From assembly GCF_030272615.1 (NCBI RefSeq), contig NC_081406.1:261195386-261259385 (forward strand): a stretch of 64,000 bases of DNA, given 5' to 3'. Positions 12,184 through 23,785 of this stretch are shown here, in pieces. This DNA comes from Cryptomeria japonica. Lineage: Eukaryota; Streptophyta; Pinopsida; Cupressales; Cupressaceae. Made by a program: the position numbers and the translations under genes. The notes under the pieces are model-generated. The model did no database searches and was not told the origin of the DNA. It saw only the letters and a program-made list of their open reading frames with translations. Each line of letters starts with the position of its first letter. Positions within the stretch are counted from its first letter, which is position 1.

Positions 12184-12640
12184 TTAGTGGTTTTAGAGTA
12201 GCTTTATTTTTATTCATTAACATAGTTTTTAGATTAGCTTTTTGAAAATGGATTTTTAATTAGTTTTTTTCTAAATAGTCTTTTCTTAATTTATTAAACT
12301 TTGTTTTTAGATTAATTTTTTTAAATGGTTTTTTAGATAGTCTTTTAGAATAGATTTTTTTAGTTTCTTAAAATAGTTTTTAAATTAGTATTTTTTTTAA
12401 AGTAGTTTTTTAATTTGGATTTTTAAGTTCAAATTTAATTTTGGTTTTTTTAGTTTGATTAAATTAGTGATTTTGACTTTAGAAACTAATTTTGGGCTTA
12501 CATCTTGTGTATGACATCAAAGAGCATTTTTATAACAATTTGTTGTGTAGGTGTTGGAGACTTTGATTTTGCAATATTTTTCTCTAACATGTTTTAAATG
12601 GTGTAAATTGATCAACCCTAGGATAGATTTTTTTTATTTT
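12184..12640. repeat. T-rich degenerate repeat
   Basis: Irregular repeats of words such as AGTTTTTAGATTAG and TAGTCTTTT give a strongly T-biased plus strand. No gene is visible. Confidence 0.6.
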
Positions 12641-13010
12641 GCGCAACAAATGGTTTAAAACGAACATTCACATTGTTATCTTGGTTTAAAATGAACATTC
12701 ACATCGTCTCATTTTGGTGCAACAATTTGGTTTAAAATGAGCAATCACTTTGCAATCTTGGTTTAAAAAGAACAATCAATTTGTCATTTTGGGATTTAAA
12801 AAGAACTCACACTTTTATCTTGCAAGTGGTAAAAAGAACACGACGCTTTTCATTTCAAGCAAATGAAGTTGTCGATTTTATGCTTTCATACAAATGGTAA
12901 AAAGAACAACTCATTTTGCGATGTTGGCATAAAAAGAATCTTCATGCGTGATTAACAACTACAAAATCACATTTTTTTTATGAAGGAATAAAAAGAACAA
13001 GTGTCTTTTG
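12641..13010. repeat. Degenerate tandem repeat around GGTTTAAAATGAACAATCAC
   Basis: The core GGTTTAAAA(T/A)GAACA followed by TTCACATTGT-like sequence recurs six or more times with spacing of about 30-60 bases and increasing divergence to the right. Confidence 0.55.
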
Positions 13011-13948
13011 TGACAGGCATGCTTGTGCAAAATTTGTAGAGTGGACCTGCCTCTAACACACAGTATCCTCTCCCTTAGCTCTCGTGGTCCTAGGTTCAAG
13101 AGAAAAGTGTTAGTAACACTCGAAATTTTTCTTTTTTTAAGAGAGGCTTGCCAAGGGACACATACACCCTTGGGACCATCTTGAGCGGTAAATCCTTTGA
13201 GCCACTATAGAAATCAAGTGAGAGCTAAAGTTGTAGCCTTATGTGTATATGTTCCTATAGTATAACTTGTCGAAAGGACATATGGGCCCCACCGTGAGTT
13301 ACTAGGCTCTTAAGTGAGTCGCTACAGAATGAAGTTACATATAAAGACATTGAACATTACTAGACACCTCTTATTTTAGAAGCCCACCCATTCTATTGAT
13401 TGAGAAAATTTGTGAAAAGTTCAGTGCAAGAGCATAGAAGATTTTGCTCCTAAGATACTCACCATACATATTTCCTTGAGTAGAAACATGACTTTTTGAA
13501 AAGCTACTTGTAGCTTGATGAAAGTGGTGACTCCCCCATCATAGGGACCAGCTATCTATTATGTTCGTGCAAGGCTTAGTATATCACATCTTTACCTACC
13601 ATGACGAGACACATAAGGTATGTAGTACTAAAGTCAAATAAATATCAAGTTGTGGGATGAAAATATCGCAACTGGCTATTACCTTAGGGATAAAAAGTGT
13701 TTGAGTTGTCTTCATCTCATTTCATACCGATGAAAATTTGGGCCGACTTTAGACCTAAGAACATACACACAATATCGGGGTCAAAAAATTCATGATTGGG
13801 TTGATTTAGACCCACACCTTTTGTGCCATTTTTGAAAAAGGCAAGAATATGTGCTTGTGTGCTTGACGTGTTTTCCTGTCAAACGAATCAAACATTTGGA
13901 ACAAGTTACACCCCCACAATGATCTAAAACAAACATAAGAAAACATTC
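13011..13948. other. Unique-looking noncoding sequence
   Basis: No open frame of note on either strand and no recognised repeat. A GGTTCAAG word near 13092 resembles a pol III B box but has no matching A box. Confidence 0.4.
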
Positions 13949-14251
13949 TTGAAAGAGCCATCAATGCTTTGTGTTTGGAAATCTCTCAAATGTGCTAAGA
14001 AGTCAATTTATCGAAAAACAAAAAAGAAGCAAAGTAAAAAGAAAATCCAAAAGAGAAGAAGTTTCTTGTACCAAAAATGTAAATTGTTATTAAAACGTGA
14101 CACCTTCATCCATCGATATCACCATTTTAGTCACGGTTTTACTGATGACTTTGAATTAGAACCACTCGCATCACAAGATTTCTTACAAAGAAGAGCTTTA
14201 TCATATAAACACAATCACGGTCAACGCATTCATCCATCATACATTCCCTAA
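13949..14251 (+). CDS. Hypothetical lysine-rich ORF, 100 codons
   Basis: An ATG-to-TAA frame with a highly basic first half (Lys/Arg-rich, residues about 15-50). No domain is recognised. It is followed by a C/T- and A-rich tract like the one before the decayed gag at 53.6 kb, so it could be a retroelement remnant. A chance frame cannot be excluded. Confidence 0.2.
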   Translation: MKEPSMLCVWKSLKCAKKSIYRKTKKKQSKKKIQKRRSFLYQKCKLLLKRDTFIHRYHHFSHGFTDDFELEPLASQDFLQRRALSYKHNHGQRIHPSYIP

Positions 14252-14560
14252 CCTGCAATCACCTATTAAAGATTCAAAGTTTACATCTTCCAAAATCATA
14301 TCTTCCATATCTTTTCAATCTCATCCTTTCCATAAATAATTTCAAATTCACATATCTTCCATACTTCATCTTTTCAAATCATTTTCTCAATTCACAAAAC
14401 CTTCCATATTTCATCTTCTATATCTTTATCATTTTTTTTACACATATCATCCACGTCTCATCATTTCCATAAATTATTTTCCAAATCATCAAATTCCTAG
14501 GTATGTGCAAGATCATGGGGGGCCAAAAAGTGGCAATGGAGAAAAAAATGCGTTTTAAAC
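14252..14560. other. CAT/TTC-rich noncoding tract
   Basis: Made of words such as TTCCATATTTCATCTTC and AAATCATTTTC, resembling in composition the 52560-53260 tract that precedes the decayed gag at 53.6 kb. Possibly leader or LTR sequence of a related element. Confidence 0.4.
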
Positions 14561-14629
14561 TTTTCCAAACATGCCAAAATCCGCTTTGACTTTTTATTTG
14601 GGTCGGCCAAAATTTGAATTTGGTTTGGT

Positions 14630-14735
14630 AATACCAAACCATATCGGATATTACCATATCGGATATTCATTAATATTGGATATCCGATTTGTGATGTCAT
14701 ACTTTTTCAAATCGGATATCCGTTTTTCTCAACAT
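14630..14735. repeat. Cluster of GGATATCCGAT inverted and direct repeats
   Basis: ATATCGGATATTACC is repeated directly, and GGATATCCGATTTG is followed about 20 bases later by its exact inverse CAAATCGGATATCC, giving a perfect 14-base stem. Confidence 0.75.
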
Positions 14736-14935
14736 AAAAAGTATAGTTTAGTATAATGGGCATAACTTTTGCGTTTCTCATCGAAATTTTGATTTTTTAC
14801 AAGCGTTGGAAAGTTAATTAAGAGACCTATCAAATGGATAAGGTATGCTATGATATTATAGACCAAAAATTAATTATAATCACTTGAAGTTAGTACTTCA
14901 ATTTTAAAACTTTAAATACTCACAAATTTTGCATA
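14700..14935 (+). repeat. Dispersed repeat, inverted partner at 51470-51720
   Basis: Shares GGGCATAACTTTTG, GATTTTTTACA and GCGTTGGAAAG in the same order with the reverse complement of 51470-51720. The copies are clearly related but diverged, and each adjoins a pyrimidine-rich tract. No coding frame; nature of the element unknown. Confidence 0.65.
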
Positions 14936-14949
14936 CAAAGTCTCATTTT

Positions 14950-15335
14950 TTTCCAATCACCTCCTTTATCTATCACTTGTTTATCTATACTTATATAGAT
15001 ATATTTTATATATCTCTTTGTTCTCTACTTATGTCACTTATTTTCTCATCCCATCTAGATAAATAAATTCTCAAGTTAGATGCATCTCTGCATATATCTC
15101 CATCTTTCTATTCCCATCTCTCCCTCTCCCACTCCATCATTGTCACTCCTTATTTCTATATTTCTCTCTAATAATCTTTCTTCTCTCTATTTATCTCCCT
15201 GCTCTACATTATCCTACCTATACTTATATATTACTTGTCTCTATCACCTCCTTTCTCTCCCTATCTTGTCCCCTCTATCTTGTCCCCTCTATCTCTATAT
15301 CCCTATCACTAATATGTTTTGCCTAAAATTTTGAC
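14950..15335 (+). repeat. Pyrimidine-rich (TC/TAT) low-complexity tract
   Basis: CTCTAT-, TCTCCC- and TATCTC-type words without strict period, similar to 33080-33875. The Ser/Leu-rich open frame across it is compositional. Confidence 0.85.
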
Positions 15336-15829
15336 AGAGGTTTCCGACGAAGAAGGTATATTGTGATCAAATTTGATTTTTTATTGAAAAAATGCTTGAT
15401 TTCGTTGGAATTTCGATGACAATGCAACATTTGGTTTTGATGGAGAAGGAATTGGCAATGACATTTTGGTTTTTTAAGAAAAAGTGCCCGCGTTCGTCGA
15501 AAATCTGACGACAGTGTGCATTAATTAAAAAAAAAAAGAAAATACCAAGTCATTTCATAAATCCCGGGTCTTCGTCCGTCGACCTCTACCATTACTTCGT
15601 CCTACCTCTTCCTCCCGCCTCTGTAGGGAACTGGACATGGAATAAAGTGGTGCTGGAGGAGCAGCTATACCAGGATACCAGGTGACGAGAAACTTTCCTA
15701 CAACTTCATTATGGTAGAAATTTTGTTATGTTTTTTATTTGTTTTTGTGTTTTGTTAGGAATTTTGTTAGGGAATTTGTTATGTTTTTGTTTTTGTGTTT
15801 TGTTAGGGTTCCCTAAGAGCCTCCCTCCC
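15336..15829. other. Noncoding, with some CGACGA-type motifs
   Basis: Contains scattered CCGACGAAG, TCGTCGAAAATCTGACGAC and CGTCCGTCGACC words reminiscent of subterminal repeats of CACTA transposons, but no terminal inverted repeat was found. The right part has a TTTTGTTAGG direct repeat near 15750-15810. Confidence 0.35.
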
Positions 15830-16800
15830 TTCAACTGAACTGTCCAGAACCTAACTTGCTCACTCAGGGGTGAACTACCTCCATCCTTTGGACCGGCTTC
15901 AATCCCTCTTCCTCAGGATGGAGCGTAACAATTGTGGATCAATCCTCCGACTAGAAAAAAATCAGATGGAATAGATCTTCTTCCACCATAGAATAGTAGG
16001 GGCATACAATAGTAGGGGCCTCGACATAACTCCTCTCTCCATTTATCATTGTTCTCGCAGACATGACTATAGAAGCGACCAACCCTCTAACCTGCAGAAG
16101 ATTTCGATGTTGAAGGTGACCAAGTCTGAAGATCTTTTCTATGAATTCCTTAACCCCATCATTTGTTTCTCTCGGAATACATTTCACCGCTACCTAGATT
16201 CCGTTTGTGGGAAGAACTCCTCTATAGACTTGGCTGAAGCCTCCGGATCCCAAAAGTTATTCATCTCCGAAGCCCTTGGTTGCAATATGTAGTTATTTAT
16301 ACTTAAACTTGTGAGGCCAATACTCCTCTTCCCATTCTTCAATGATATCTATATACTGGTTTCTCTTCAACTGGCCAAGTGATGCTCCTACCACTACGAG
16401 GAGAATGAGGACGACACAAGTTGTGCTTATGCCAGCTATAAGTGTGGTGTTTGAGCTCTTGGATTTTTTGTGCATAAAGGATGGAAGACTAGATGTATTC
16501 AGGGACGGGGCGGTTCCGTTTGTAGTAAAGCTCCATGTCAGGATGTAGTTCTCTTCATAAATGACTCCCGTAGCTGCAGAGTAACCAACATACATTTCAT
16601 CTTTGAGAATGTTGGACAGGGATATATTTTTCATAGATAACAATGTTTTTTTGGGTGACACCGCACATTGAATGAAGGTTATCCCAGAATCTGAAGCAGT
16701 GAAGTTGAGCCTCCATTTGGAATGGGGAACCCCTGCAAGGAGAGGTGTTAGTTGTTCCTTACAGCTTCCCTTCGTCCGACAAAGGCAACAAAGAAAGCAA
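15830..16800 (-). pseudogene. L-type lectin receptor-like kinase pseudogene, fragment
   Basis: Read on the minus strand, one frame runs from about 16720 to 15951. It starts in the end of a legume-lectin domain (WRLNFTASDSGITFIQCAV, then MYVGYSAATG near 16590), passes a Ser/Thr-rich linker and one transmembrane helix (ISTTCVVLILLVVVGASL, about 16430-16375), a juxtamembrane segment, a kinase glycine loop (LGSGGFSQVYRG), the VAVK lysine and an HRNLLQVRG motif, where the fragment stops. Three in-frame stops (16293-16295, 16257-16259, 16194-16196) interrupt it, with no frameshift in that stretch. Downstream of 15951 the kinase continues only as broken pieces. Lectin receptor kinases are plasma-membrane sensors; this copy cannot make one. 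Confidence 0.85.
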
Positions 16801-18214
16801 CCTCGGTGATAGATCCATCTCGTGACCCTGTGGGCAACTACTACTATAGTTGTCCTTCACTGCTCTATGCTTTGATATCTTCTACTACTCAAATTGAGGT
16901 GAATATGTACAAATTGAGGTGATATCCTTGCTGCAGAACTGTCAGAGCAGTGTGTAGTGATCGAGTGCTATTTTTTGTCGGTGTTTTGGAAGGGAGTATA
17001 AGTGTACCGTTAGGAAGGTGGTATAAAATGGTGAAAGATGATAAGATAGGGAGGTAAGTGATGAAGGATGTAATGGTGAAAGAGTAAGTTAGGATATGTT
17101 AGGGGTTTGGAAGGTAGGAAAGTGAATGGGGGGAGATAAATTAAGGATGTGAAGGATGGAATGGGATTAGGTAGGTGAAGTAAAAGTAAGTGTGTATGAG
17201 GTTAAGGTTTAGGATAGGATGTAGGAAAGTGGCGGAGGTTAAGATAGGGGATATGAAAGGTAGATGGAAGGTAATAATGATAGGAAGTGAGGTAAAGGTT
17301 ATGAGGTATGGGCTATAAAATAGGGTGTAGGAGATGGAAGGAAGGGTCATATCACTTTGATAGTTTTCACCAAGATGAGTATCCCAATTATGGACCTCAA
17401 ATCTTACAAGTAATGAGGATCTACTTGTAGTAGAGGAGCATATACTTGCATCTTGGGAGCTTATTAGGAATTTGCCTTGAATTTGGGAAATACACATAGA
17501 GGAAATAGAATATTGATGAATACACATTACCTAGCCTTATCATGCATAAATACAAGAGGTATAGACTATAGCAAGCACATATCATGAGCCAAAGGATCAT
17601 ATTCGAGAGTTGCTTCATCTCAATCCTCTACATTTTTAAGATCCACAAATGGTTGAGGTTAAGTCTTGGTTACTTAGCTTGGACTTATGCTTTGGGTTGC
17701 ATCTATACGTGAGCAACTTAAAGGCATAATTTTCAATGCAATTTTTGAGAGGACTTGATTCCACCTTGCGGTAGTGGGAGGATAAAATGCACCAACTCAC
17801 TCCAGATACCATTTTGGAGTGCTTCAAAGTGTGTTCTATTTCAAAATATTTTTGACAGAGATGCATAGATGAGTTTCACAATTTACATAATAAGGTTTAA
17901 TAGTGGCTCAACATGAGAGTTAGTTTTTGGAGTTCTTGTAGTTTGTATATTACATTCAAGACAAGTTACTTGTCAATTATTTCATTACGGGGTGGAAAGC
18001 CCAAAATTTTAGTTTTCCTACACATGGCCAATCCAAATGACTTTAGGGTTGCTATGGCAAAGTCTCTTATGGAAAAGGAGGTACATGGGAGGACACAAGA
18101 GGCATGAGAGAAGTTTGTAACCATCTATGGAAAAGTCTCTCATTTTAGGTATGAGAGACTATAGGCTATCAAGCTAGGCCTTCTATGACTCAACAACCTT
18201 TTAGGGGAGAATCT
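16801..18214. other. Noncoding; GA-rich between about 16980 and 17340
   Basis: The left part is purine-rich (GGTAGGAAAGTG, GTGAAGGATGGAATG-type words). The rest is AT-rich with only short frames. Nothing recognisable on either strand. Confidence 0.4.
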
Positions 18215-18758
18215 AGTGTTTTTAGTAATTAGGATCTTCTAATTATGGTGGGGCCTAGCCAACATAGGGTTATATGAGAGGCACATGTCATGTATATGTA
18301 AGTATGAAACAGAGAGTGCCCACAAGGTTTTAGAGTAGGTGGGCACCATCCTAGGATGTCAAAGTAGATAGTTGATATGTGGGTATTTACCCTCCCAACC
18401 ACTCAACATATACCACCATGGGTCTTTAACCTCCCAAACACACAAAGGTCAAAGGAATATTCACTACTGCAACACTCACTTTTTGTGACAGTCTCAAGCA
18501 CTTAGCTAGGACAGTCACTCCTTTCGTGGCCATTCTTCTTCACACAACACTCTCTAACATTAATTATGATGATAGTGTACCTCCTTAAACCTTCCACCAA
18601 CACCTAACTCAATACCAAACTCTTTCCCAATCTCGCTAATGGACTAATTAACTCAACTCACTATGAAATTGTGACGGTCAATGCAAGGTTTAGGACAGTA
18701 GTAATTAGGATCTTCTAATTATTGTGGGGCCTAGCCAACATAGGTTTATATGAGACAG
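18215..18758 (+). repeat. 65-base direct repeat flanking about 410 bases
   Basis: AGTAATTAGGATCTTCTAAT followed by GTGGGGCCTAGCCAACATAG occurs at 18215-18280 and again at 18692-18758 with few differences. The intervening sequence includes GACAGT words and no gene. This could be a tandem duplication or the ends of a small element. Confidence 0.7.
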
Positions 18759-18770
18759 GGGTAAGTTCAA

Positions 18771-18845
18771 TAGTGATTTCTCCTTCAATTCTTGATGAAT
18801 TCTTGATTGCCTGTTCACTTGGAATTGAATTTATTTTATAATTAA
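18771..18845 (+). repeat. Repeat module copy 1 (CTTGATTGCCTGTTCACTTG)
   Basis: TTCTCCTTCAATTCTTGATG through GAATTNATTTTATAATTAAG. The same module heads the two DRM fold-backs at about 21098 and 21876. Here it leads directly into PPR-like sequence. Confidence 0.8.
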
Positions 18846-19065
18846 GAAATGAAATATTTGGTCAGATGCCTCAAATAAATGTGGTCTAATGAAATGCTAT
18901 GATTGCAGGATATGCACAAACAATGTTTGTTGAAATGGATTTACAAAATTCCAACGAAATCTGATCGGTGGGTATAAAGTCAGACCCTACAATGGCTAGC
19001 AACCTTTACCCTCTACAACCTTTGCCAGCATTCTTCCTGTCTGTGTGAAAATGAGAGCTTGATAG
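18843..19065 (+). pseudogene. Pentatricopeptide repeat (PPR) protein fragment
   Basis: The frame reads RNEIFGQMPQINVV, two stop codons in place of the usual Ser-Trp, then NAMIAGYAQ, closely matching the plant PPR consensus (MP.RNVVSWNAMIAGYAQ). About 80 bases later, after a frame change, TTFASILPVCVKMRAL matches the end of the next P/L-type repeat. PPR proteins bind organellar RNA. Only about one and a half repeats remain, with stops and a frameshift, so this is a captured or decayed fragment. Confidence 0.75.
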
Positions 19066-21090
19066 CATTCTTTCACTTTTAGCTAGCTAAATTTTTCAAG
19101 AATTTTATCTCTAGATTTAATATTTCTTTTCTTGCATGAATCTATTAATTTTGAGATAACAGATCTTGCCTTCATGAATTGATCCTAGTGTATCCCTTTA
19201 ACCCTGATTAATTTATTTAGAGTGTTTAGTTCCATTTTAATTCTTTCTTTTACAATTAAATATTATTAAAAATTTTTATTATTGTTCCAAATTTTATGGA
19301 TATTTAGGAGACACAAATAAAATACAAATGTAATCATTCCATATTTTTGTAGGAGATATTGGAATGAGACTAATAGGAAGAGTAGTAAACATGATTCACA
19401 ATGAGCACTTTAGAGTAAATCTAAACATTATAAGGAAGATTATCTTGGAAAAATAGAAGCGTAACTTATTTTCCAATATGCAAGATTATTACTTGGGAAA
19501 GAATCTTGAAAGATGATTGAAAAGATTCCTTGAGCTAACATTGTCTCACTTGTCCAAAATTATGAGGAAGGATTCATTAATGAAATGGTCATTAACAAGA
19601 TGGAGAGAATAATAATTAGGAAGAGATAGATTTCACATGCTACTAGGTGACTAGATTGGAGAGAAACTAGAGTCAAATCATTTAGCTTGGCCATGACACA
19701 GAGTCTTAGAATAGATGCCAACCTTGGTGAATGGAATGAAAATCCCAAACAATTAATGAATGGTGAGACAAGTAGAGGCATCTATAAATTTTGTTTTGAA
19801 TAAAATAAAGAAAAAATGAGACTAAAACCAAGGGAAATGCACATGGAAAGGATAAAGGGTTATTTCTATGAATAATCATCCCACTCCATGCCTTCTTAGA
19901 TATGAATAATATTTTAAAGGGAATTATGGATTTTAATGAATCGTATTTTCTTTGCTTTAATAATAAATTGAAATAAATGATAGATATGCAATGCAAAAAC
20001 CTTGATTATGATTTTGAGTGATTTAGGACTACAAAATTTTTACTAGACCATGCATCTTGGTACTTCTTAATTTTAGAAGCTCACTCCTCTAATGTTTGAT
20101 AAGATATATATGAATGATTGACCTTAAACTACATGTTTTTAAAGATGAAGGTGCATTCGAGGTTTAGATGATCTTCCATGACCAAGTCAAAGGAAAGTGA
20201 TATAAACCTATTTTAAAAATTATATTATCATTATACTCAAGCCATTTGGAAAAAAAAAAAAAAATCCTATCTCTTAACTATTTTTCTCAAACCTAGCATT
20301 TTGTTTGCCCATGTGAGTGCTCCATTCCTAGAACTAATAAATAAAGAGTGTATTCATGTAGATAAATGAATTAAAATCAATTTGTGATAGTAAACATTCA
20401 CATAGCATGTATAATTAATTTATTTTTGATGGAATTTTAAATGTAATAAATTATCTCCTATAGTTATCTCCTAAAGGTGGGGCAATTAGGTCCATATATG
20501 ATGAAAATTAAAATAAATAGTTTGAAGATAATATTAGTTACCTAAAGGATATTCCACTTGATTATTTGGTATATCATAACTATTTTGACAAATTTTGAAA
20601 CCATTAGAGGTACCTTTTGCTTCTGTAGATGAGGCATTCATTCATGTTGAAGTTGTGATAGCTTATTTGCCTCTTTATAGACAACAAATTATCCATATGA
20701 ATTATCATATATACTTGTAACCTCCATCCCAAACCACCTATTTCACTCTTCTTCCTTTGTGTACCTCTTTTATTCTTCCATTACCTCTTTGCTTACCTAA
20801 ATTCAATCCAAAACATAGTTTCTTATGCCATTTGCTTTGTTCTATGTAGTCAAACGCGGGAACAATGTTTGAATTCAAATGCTAACGGTGATTGTCTTTT
20901 TAACAAAAACAAATAGGAAGGGACGTTAAGGGAAGGAATGGGCCCACATCACACCTAAGTAGTCAAAGCTTAGTATGTGTTGTTTAAGGCTGACCCCTTA
21001 AGACATCATAATTGATTGCCTCTTCACTCCTAAGACCTTCAAAAGTCTCTAATGGCTTCATTGAGTCCTTTGGTCTTCCAAATGCACCTG
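19066..21090. other. AT-rich noncoding sequence
   Basis: No recognised gene, repeat or element end on either strand; open frames are short and compositionally random. Contains an A-run near 20250. Confidence 0.4.
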
Positions 21091-21094
21091 CACC

Positions 21095-21540
21095 AACTTG
21101 AATTCTCCTTCAATGCTTGATTGCCTGTTCACTTGGAATTGAATTAATTTTATAATTAAGAGATCACTTGAATTGTATGTAGACCCCTTCAAATGACAGG
21201 GTAGGCTTCCTTTTATACCTAATATATGTCTTGAAAGCATTATCTTGATGACTTTAAATTAAAGTACTTTCTCTTCTATATGGTATTGGTGGAGTAGAGG
21301 TTGCATTGCATCGTCCTAGGATACATATTTCCACAGATACAACACAAGTTAAATGTATCCCAAGTCGATGCAAAGCAACCTCTGCTCCAAAGATCACCGA
21401 AAAATAGAGAAAGAACTTTAATTTAATGCCATCAGGATAAAAGTCTTTAATCAAGACAGATAAATGGTATGCAACTGGATCTATTTGGAATGCATTACCC
21501 AAACACCGCAATCGATCAATCACCTTTGAAAAGAAAGTGG
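21095..21540. repeat. Fold-back cassette A built from DRM methyltransferase fragments
   Basis: After the shared CTTGATTGCCTGTTCACTTG module, a plus-sense DRM fragment (about 21230-21330) is followed, after a loop of about 25 bases, by the same region in minus sense (about 21352-21450 and beyond to 21530). The arms are roughly 100 bases and imperfect, for example ATTAAAGTACTTTCTCTT against AGAGAAAGAACTTTAAT. A second cassette of the same design lies at 21866-22245. Confidence 0.8.
21300..21530 (-). pseudogene. DRM-type cytosine-5 DNA methyltransferase fragment
   Basis: Minus-strand translation gives DRLRCLGNAFQIDPVAYHLS, then FYPDGIK, then GAEVALHRLGIHLTCVVSVE. These are the junction and motif I region characteristic of domains-rearranged methyltransferases, where the C-terminal catalytic motifs precede the AdoMet-binding motif I (normally LFSGIGGAEVALHRLGI). 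The FSGIGG part is degraded to FSVIFG. The frame then runs into the opposite arm of the fold-back and ends. DRM enzymes carry out RNA-directed de novo DNA methylation in plants. The fragment lacks the catalytic Pro-Cys motif and cannot be functional. Confidence 0.85.
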
Positions 21541-21865
21541 TATGATGAAATATTTAGGCATAAAATAGATGAAATGCACTCCATACTACCGTTGCACAAT
21601 ATTTCGGTCGATAATATTTTTTAAATAGTAAAGGAAGGTGTATGGAACAACCAAATTCTTATCATTATAAACAATGAATATTTTAAGATCCTTTTATGAT
21701 GTGTAAGTTGAGAATATTTTATCAAAGGTCCCTAAATGAATACATTTTAAACTGATTTTAATATACCTTGAAGTGTGCAATATGGAAGGTTTGTTTTCTT
21801 ACTCTCCTGCCCATTTCTTAATTTAAAAGATGATATCTTTATTAAATATCTCCTCTATTAAATAC

Positions 21866-22245
21866 TTTATTAACTTGATTTCTCCTTCAATTCTTGATGA
21901 ATGCTTGATTGCCTGTTCACTTGGAATTGAATTGATTTTATAATTAAGAGATCACTTGAATTATAGGTAAACCCCTTCAAATGATAGGGTAGGCTTCCTT
22001 TTATACCTAATATAGGTCTTGAAAGCATTTTATCCTGATGGCTTTAAATTAAAGTACTTTCTCTTCTATCTGGTATTGGTGTAGTAGAGCTTGCCTTGCA
22101 TCGTCCTAGGATACATATTTCCACAGATACAACACAAGTTAAATGTATCCCAAGTCGATGCAAAGCAACCTTTGCTCCAGAGATCACCAGAAACTAGAGA
22201 AAGAACTTTAATTTAATGCCATCAGGATAAAAGGTTTTCAAGACA
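21866..22245. repeat. Fold-back cassette B built from DRM methyltransferase fragments
   Basis: A near copy of cassette A: the same leading module, then plus-sense FYPDG-type DRM sequence (about 22025-22115), a short loop with CCACAGATACAACAC, and the minus-sense counterpart (about 22135-22240; VLKTFYPDGIKLKFFL and VALHRLGIHLTCVVSVEI on the minus strand). Stops interrupt both senses. Cassettes A and B are in direct orientation about 790 bases apart. Confidence 0.8.
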
Positions 22246-22660
22246 AATAAAATTTGAGTTTGATTATCATCATTTACTTTGCCAAATTCTTCACACGTAA
22301 CTCCTGAATCAATTTCCTACTCACAAGAATTTTATTAAGTCTCAAATATAGGGAAACAAAAGGCTTCAAATAGAAAACTTCTACATGCAACTAAATCCAT
22401 TGACTAATCAGAAGAACAAAATTAAGAAACGGTTTGATCATCTGAGAGATGTTGTAGACTTGCAACTCACCAGCTACTTAGTTTTTGCGGGTAAGAATTT
22501 TTTTTGTTTTGGTTATGGTTGTGGTGTTTATAGCGAGACATTTACAAATTTATATCTATTTTCACTATTTAATGGTTTATGGGTTTGTAATGGTAATTTA
22601 ATATTCTTTCATATTTTTGTATATATTCATTATAATAGCCTATTATATTGATTTGTTCTA
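22246..22660 (+). other. Noncoding, with one exon-like open stretch
   Basis: A frame from about 22370 to 22490 reads QLNPLTNQKNKIKKRFDHLR and runs to a GTAAGAAT splice-donor-like sequence, then becomes low-complexity. It may be an old exon; I do not recognise the protein. Confidence 0.25.
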
Positions 22661-23169
22661 TTATGGATAATGGTGTGGGTCAGACGGCTTTGCCGTCGGT
22701 GCATGAAAGCATTGAACGAGTTCTACTTTTAAAAATTACATGAAACATTTTTAATTTATTTGATTAAGTGTTATTTGCAAAAAATGATTATCAATGATGT
22801 TTCCTTTCTCCAAGAATTGTCTAGGATATTTCCGTCAGATAATATGTAACATCGAATGACTAAATCTTTTCTTTACAAATGCTTATTTTATTTAATTATT
22901 ATCTCAACGTGAATTAAAATTTATATTTGTACGGAAGCATAACATACAAGCTGAAGAGTCATGTGCAAGCAAATTTCCTAAAAGAAAGCAAGCAAGCATT
23001 ATCTTGAATGACATGGAAACAAGTTCATCAACTACCTAGAAGAGAGCAATTAGAGAATGGTAGAGGAAAATGTTTAAGGGTGATAAATAGATAGAGAGTA
23101 TGCAATACAAACAAACAATGTTTGGAGTGTCTGATGTGACGTCTCTAATTTATGTACGGAGGGACTAAC

Positions 23170-23785
23170 TAATTTTGGAGTTCCTGCGAAACCTATTGGG
23201 CCACGCTTGGAGGAAATCAATGTGTTTAGGCAAGGAGCACCTTTTTTCTATTATGAGAATGATTCTTTTGCACCGAGGGATATTTGGAAGTCAATATATA
23301 AAAATTTCTATAGTGTGGAACCAGAGTTGGCGGACTCGAAGTAATTTTCAGCTTTCAGAAGACCAAAAGGTTATGTACACAATCTCCCAATAGAAGGGCG
23401 ATTTCAAGCATTAACTCTCCCCCCCATGACTATTCAGGAAGCACTTCCTCAGACAAAGGACTATTGGCCCCCATGGGATCAAAGAAAAAAATTGAAGCAT
23501 AGACTCTAGACGATGTGGTGGTGTCCTTCGTGAAGAACTCTGCACTTTAATTGAAAATTCACGAGGGAAACTGCAAGATAGTGAAGAGAAATACAATCTT
23601 GAAAAGTGGGAAGAATGGATCTTGGTTTGGGTGGGGCCAAGTCAGGTGGCTCCTCTAGAGGTTGATGAGATAGAAATCATATTAGGATTTGAAAAAGATC
23701 ACACTCGTGGAATTTCGTGTGCGAGTGATCGATTGTGGTGTTTGGGTAATGCATTCCAAATAGATATAGTTGTATGCCATTAGGA
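23170..23785 (+). pseudogene. DRM-type cytosine methyltransferase fragment, left arm of fold-back C
   Basis: Plus-strand translation shows NFGVPAKPIGPRLEE, GAPFFYYEN.FAPRDIWKSI, FYSVEPELADSK, GYVHNLPIEGRF, LPPMTIQEALPQTKDYWPPWD, then after a frameshift near 23510 KWEEWILVWVGPSQVAPLE, EIEIILGFEKDHTRG and DRLWCLGNAFQIDIV. This is the ordered C-terminal half of a plant DRM enzyme up to the FQVDTVAYH junction, in the rearranged motif order. It has a stop after ADSK, a frameshift and a terminal stop. The region ends where cassettes A and B begin in the protein, so the fragments are complementary parts of one gene family member. Confidence 0.9.

Noticed and set aside
13085..13105. GGTTCAAG as a tRNA or SINE B box
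   Set aside because: No A box at suitable distance and no cloverleaf can be drawn.
18462..18500. CACTACTGCAACACTC as left end of the CACTA element ending at 33076
   Set aside because: Only the first few bases agree with the right terminus and the flanking trinucleotides differ (ATT against TAT).
22385..22651. 88-codon ORF as a gene
   Set aside because: Only the first 35 codons look protein-like; the rest is low-complexity Phe/Tyr-rich sequence after a splice-donor-like site.
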